Shown here: positions 62,965 to 64,000 of the stretch, piece by piece
How positions within the stretch are numbered: position 1 is the stretch's first letter
Layout: every line of letters begins with the position of its first letter
Position numbers and translations under genes: made by a program
Notes under the pieces: model-generated
The model's database searches: none
Told to the model about the DNA's origin: nothing
The model's input: only the letters and a program-made list of their open reading frames with translations
Assembly (NCBI GenBank): GCA_918797485.1
Contig: CAKKNE010000001.1
Span: forward strand, 2,914,001 to 2,978,000
Length of the DNA stretch: 64,000 nt
Reading direction: 5' to 3'
DNA from: Pelagomonas calceolata
Lineage: Eukaryota > Sar > Pelagophyceae > Pelagomonadales > Pelagomonadaceae

Positions 62965-64000
62965 ATGTCGGGCAGCTACCGCGTGGTGGACCCGCTGAAC
63001 CGCCTGCGCCTGCGCGTCCGCCTGCGCCTCATCCAGGACGTGCGCCTCGCGGCCAGGGACAAACAAACCCAGGACGACCATGACGCGACGGGCCGCGTCT
63101 ACACCTACGAGCTGCGGTGGCAGGAGCGCGTGCCGGGCCCGCGCCACGCGTTGGGGGAACGAAGCCTCGCGCCCACCAAGAAGAAGAAGAAGGGCAAGGA
63201 CGACGGCGACGACGACGCGAAGGAGCAGGTCCTCGAGCACCTCAAAGAAAGGCAGCACCGCGTCTTCGCCTACGCCGCCGCCGAGGGCTACACCCTGACG
63301 GAGGAGCGGAGTTTGGTGCGGGACGCGACGGGCGCCGCGGCGCCGCTCGTGCCGCACGCGCTCGCGGCGTCGCGCGCGCCGCTACAACACGCGCGCAAGG
63401 CGGGCTTCGGCAAGTCGAAGGAAAGAAAGAAGATGACCGTCGCCGACCGGCGGACGGGCGGCGACCCCGGGACGTGCTACTACATCATGCTGGGCGCGGA
63501 CGTCGACGTCGACGCGTTCGAGGGCTGCGCGAAGCCCGAGGATTCTACGGATGCGGCCCGGGGCTTCGAGGGCGTGCTCTGCAAGCTGGAGCACTTCACG
63601 AACGGGCGGCTCGAGGTGACGCCGGCCTTCGCCGGTCCCGATCCGAGATTCGTGGGCATGGTCTTCGACGGCTCGGACGGCGGCGACGATAAAGATGATT
63701 TTTACGTGGGCAACGGCGCTCCATTACTCACGTCGCGCATCGCCACGCCGGCGGGGCGCGTTTTTGAATACGTCGTCGAGAACGCGTCGGCGCCGACCGA
63801 CGAGGAGCTGGTCCAGCTGCTCGAGGAGGAGCTCAAGGAGGAGGTCCAACGGATGGAGGAGCGCAGGGATAGGGACCCCATCATCCCGCCCCTCGTGCCG
63901 CCTCCTCCCCAATGCAGGGGCTTCGGCGTGTCGATGGAGCTCGTGAGTCTCGTAGGCTTCCCGCCGGGCGTGGAATTATACGCGGAGTACGAGGTCCACC
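62965..64000 (+). CDS. MKS1: MKS1-like B9-domain ciliary transition-zone protein, N-terminal part
   Basis: Component of the MKS/B9 complex that gates the cilium at the transition zone. The frame is open from ATG 62965 to the edge. The N-terminus YRVVDPLNRLRLRVRLRLIQ matches human YRSRDPVRNLRLRVHLQ; RVFAYAAAEGYTLTEE matches RRIFTYTDSDRYTNLEE; YYIMLGADVDVDAFEG and GVLCKLEHFTNGRLEVTPAF fit the MKS1 N-terminal module; FGVSMELVSLVGFPPGVELY begins the B9 (C2-like) domain, cut by the edge. A Lys/Asp-rich loop (KKKKKGKDDGDDD) is local. Confidence 0.85.
   Translation, partial: MSGSYRVVDPLNRLRLRVRLRLIQDVRLAARDKQTQDDHDATGRVYTYELRWQERVPGPRHALGERSLAPTKKKKKGKDDGDDDAKEQVLEHLKERQHRVFAYAAAEGYTLTEERSLVRDATGAAAPLVPHALAASRAPLQHARKAGFGKSKERKKMTVADRRTGGDPGTCYYIMLGADVDVDAFEGCAKPEDSTDAARGFEGVLCKLEHFTNGRLEVTPAFAGPDPRFVGMVFDGSDGGDDKDDFYVGNGAPLLTSRIATPAGRVFEYVVENASAPTDEELVQLLEEELKEEVQRMEERRDRDPIIPPLVPPPPQCRGFGVSMELVSLVGFPPGVELYAEYEVH

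Overview
The window is nuclear DNA of a GC-rich photosynthetic eukaryote, most likely a stramenopile alga of the pelagophyte type (Aureococcus/Pelagomonas relatives). Evidence: compact eukaryotic genes on both strands with few short introns; N-terminal presequences of secondary-plastid type (signal peptide followed by an AxAF or DALVAP-like site, and a twin-arginine lumen signal); eukaryotic nitrate reductase, anoctamins, HIR, POLR3K, RNASEH2C and MKS1; and short spliced introner elements with terminal inverted repeats, a transposon class described from Micromonas and Aureococcus. The species is inferred, not proven.

Layout. 1-6 kb: PP2C phosphatase (cut by the left edge), RS-domain protein, two-TM protein, uronate-isomerase-like amidohydrolase and a small plastid protein; four of these five genes carry an introner or introner end. 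6-9 kb: two AT-richer repeat islands around plastid diaminopimelate epimerase. 9-16 kb: alpha/beta hydrolase, secreted CS-domain protein, RanBP2-type zinc-finger gene with half an introner, Vms1/ANKZF1. 16-26 kb: nitrate reductase with a complete introner, two unknown proteins, a CAMK-like kinase and a BUB1-like kinase with a Tudor-like insert. 26-29.5 kb: a GC-poor accessory patch with one unusual ORF of possible mobile-element origin and tandem and dispersed repeats. 29.5-42 kb: LRR protein, PP2A-type phosphatase, small UBA/CUE protein, a two-pore K+ channel and two anoctamins in a row. 42-54 kb: HSF-type and CXXC-type DNA-binding proteins, RNASEH2C, a catalytically dead EF-hand calpain, PDCD2/TSR4 and low-complexity or unknown proteins. 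54-64 kb: iduronate-2-sulfatase-like enzyme, thylakoid lumen protein, CDP-DAG synthase, MFS transporter, POLR3K, HIR/SPFH, FAM32A and MKS1 (cut by the right edge).

The main result is the introner family. Four complete copies (71 to 203 bp) have 13-16 bp terminal inverted repeats (CTGTGTGGAAATC type), three are flanked by perfect 8-bp target duplications, and every one is read as a spliceosomal intron with donor CYGY|GTGGAAATC and acceptor CACRCAG|. The 8-bp duplication plus the 4 bases left outside the donor add exactly 12 nt to each exon, so insertion is frame-neutral. Because the inverted repeats mirror each other, copies in either orientation splice. Two further genes carry single or decayed ends. 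Other leads are the BUB1-like/Tudor architecture, a calpain missing its whole catalytic triad, a 17-bp motif found upstream of several genes in one orientation, and MKS1 as evidence for a ciliary transition zone.

All calls come from reading the sequence; no database search was run. The genes are mostly unrelated housekeeping units and do not form a single pathway, apart from the membrane-transport run at 33-42 kb.
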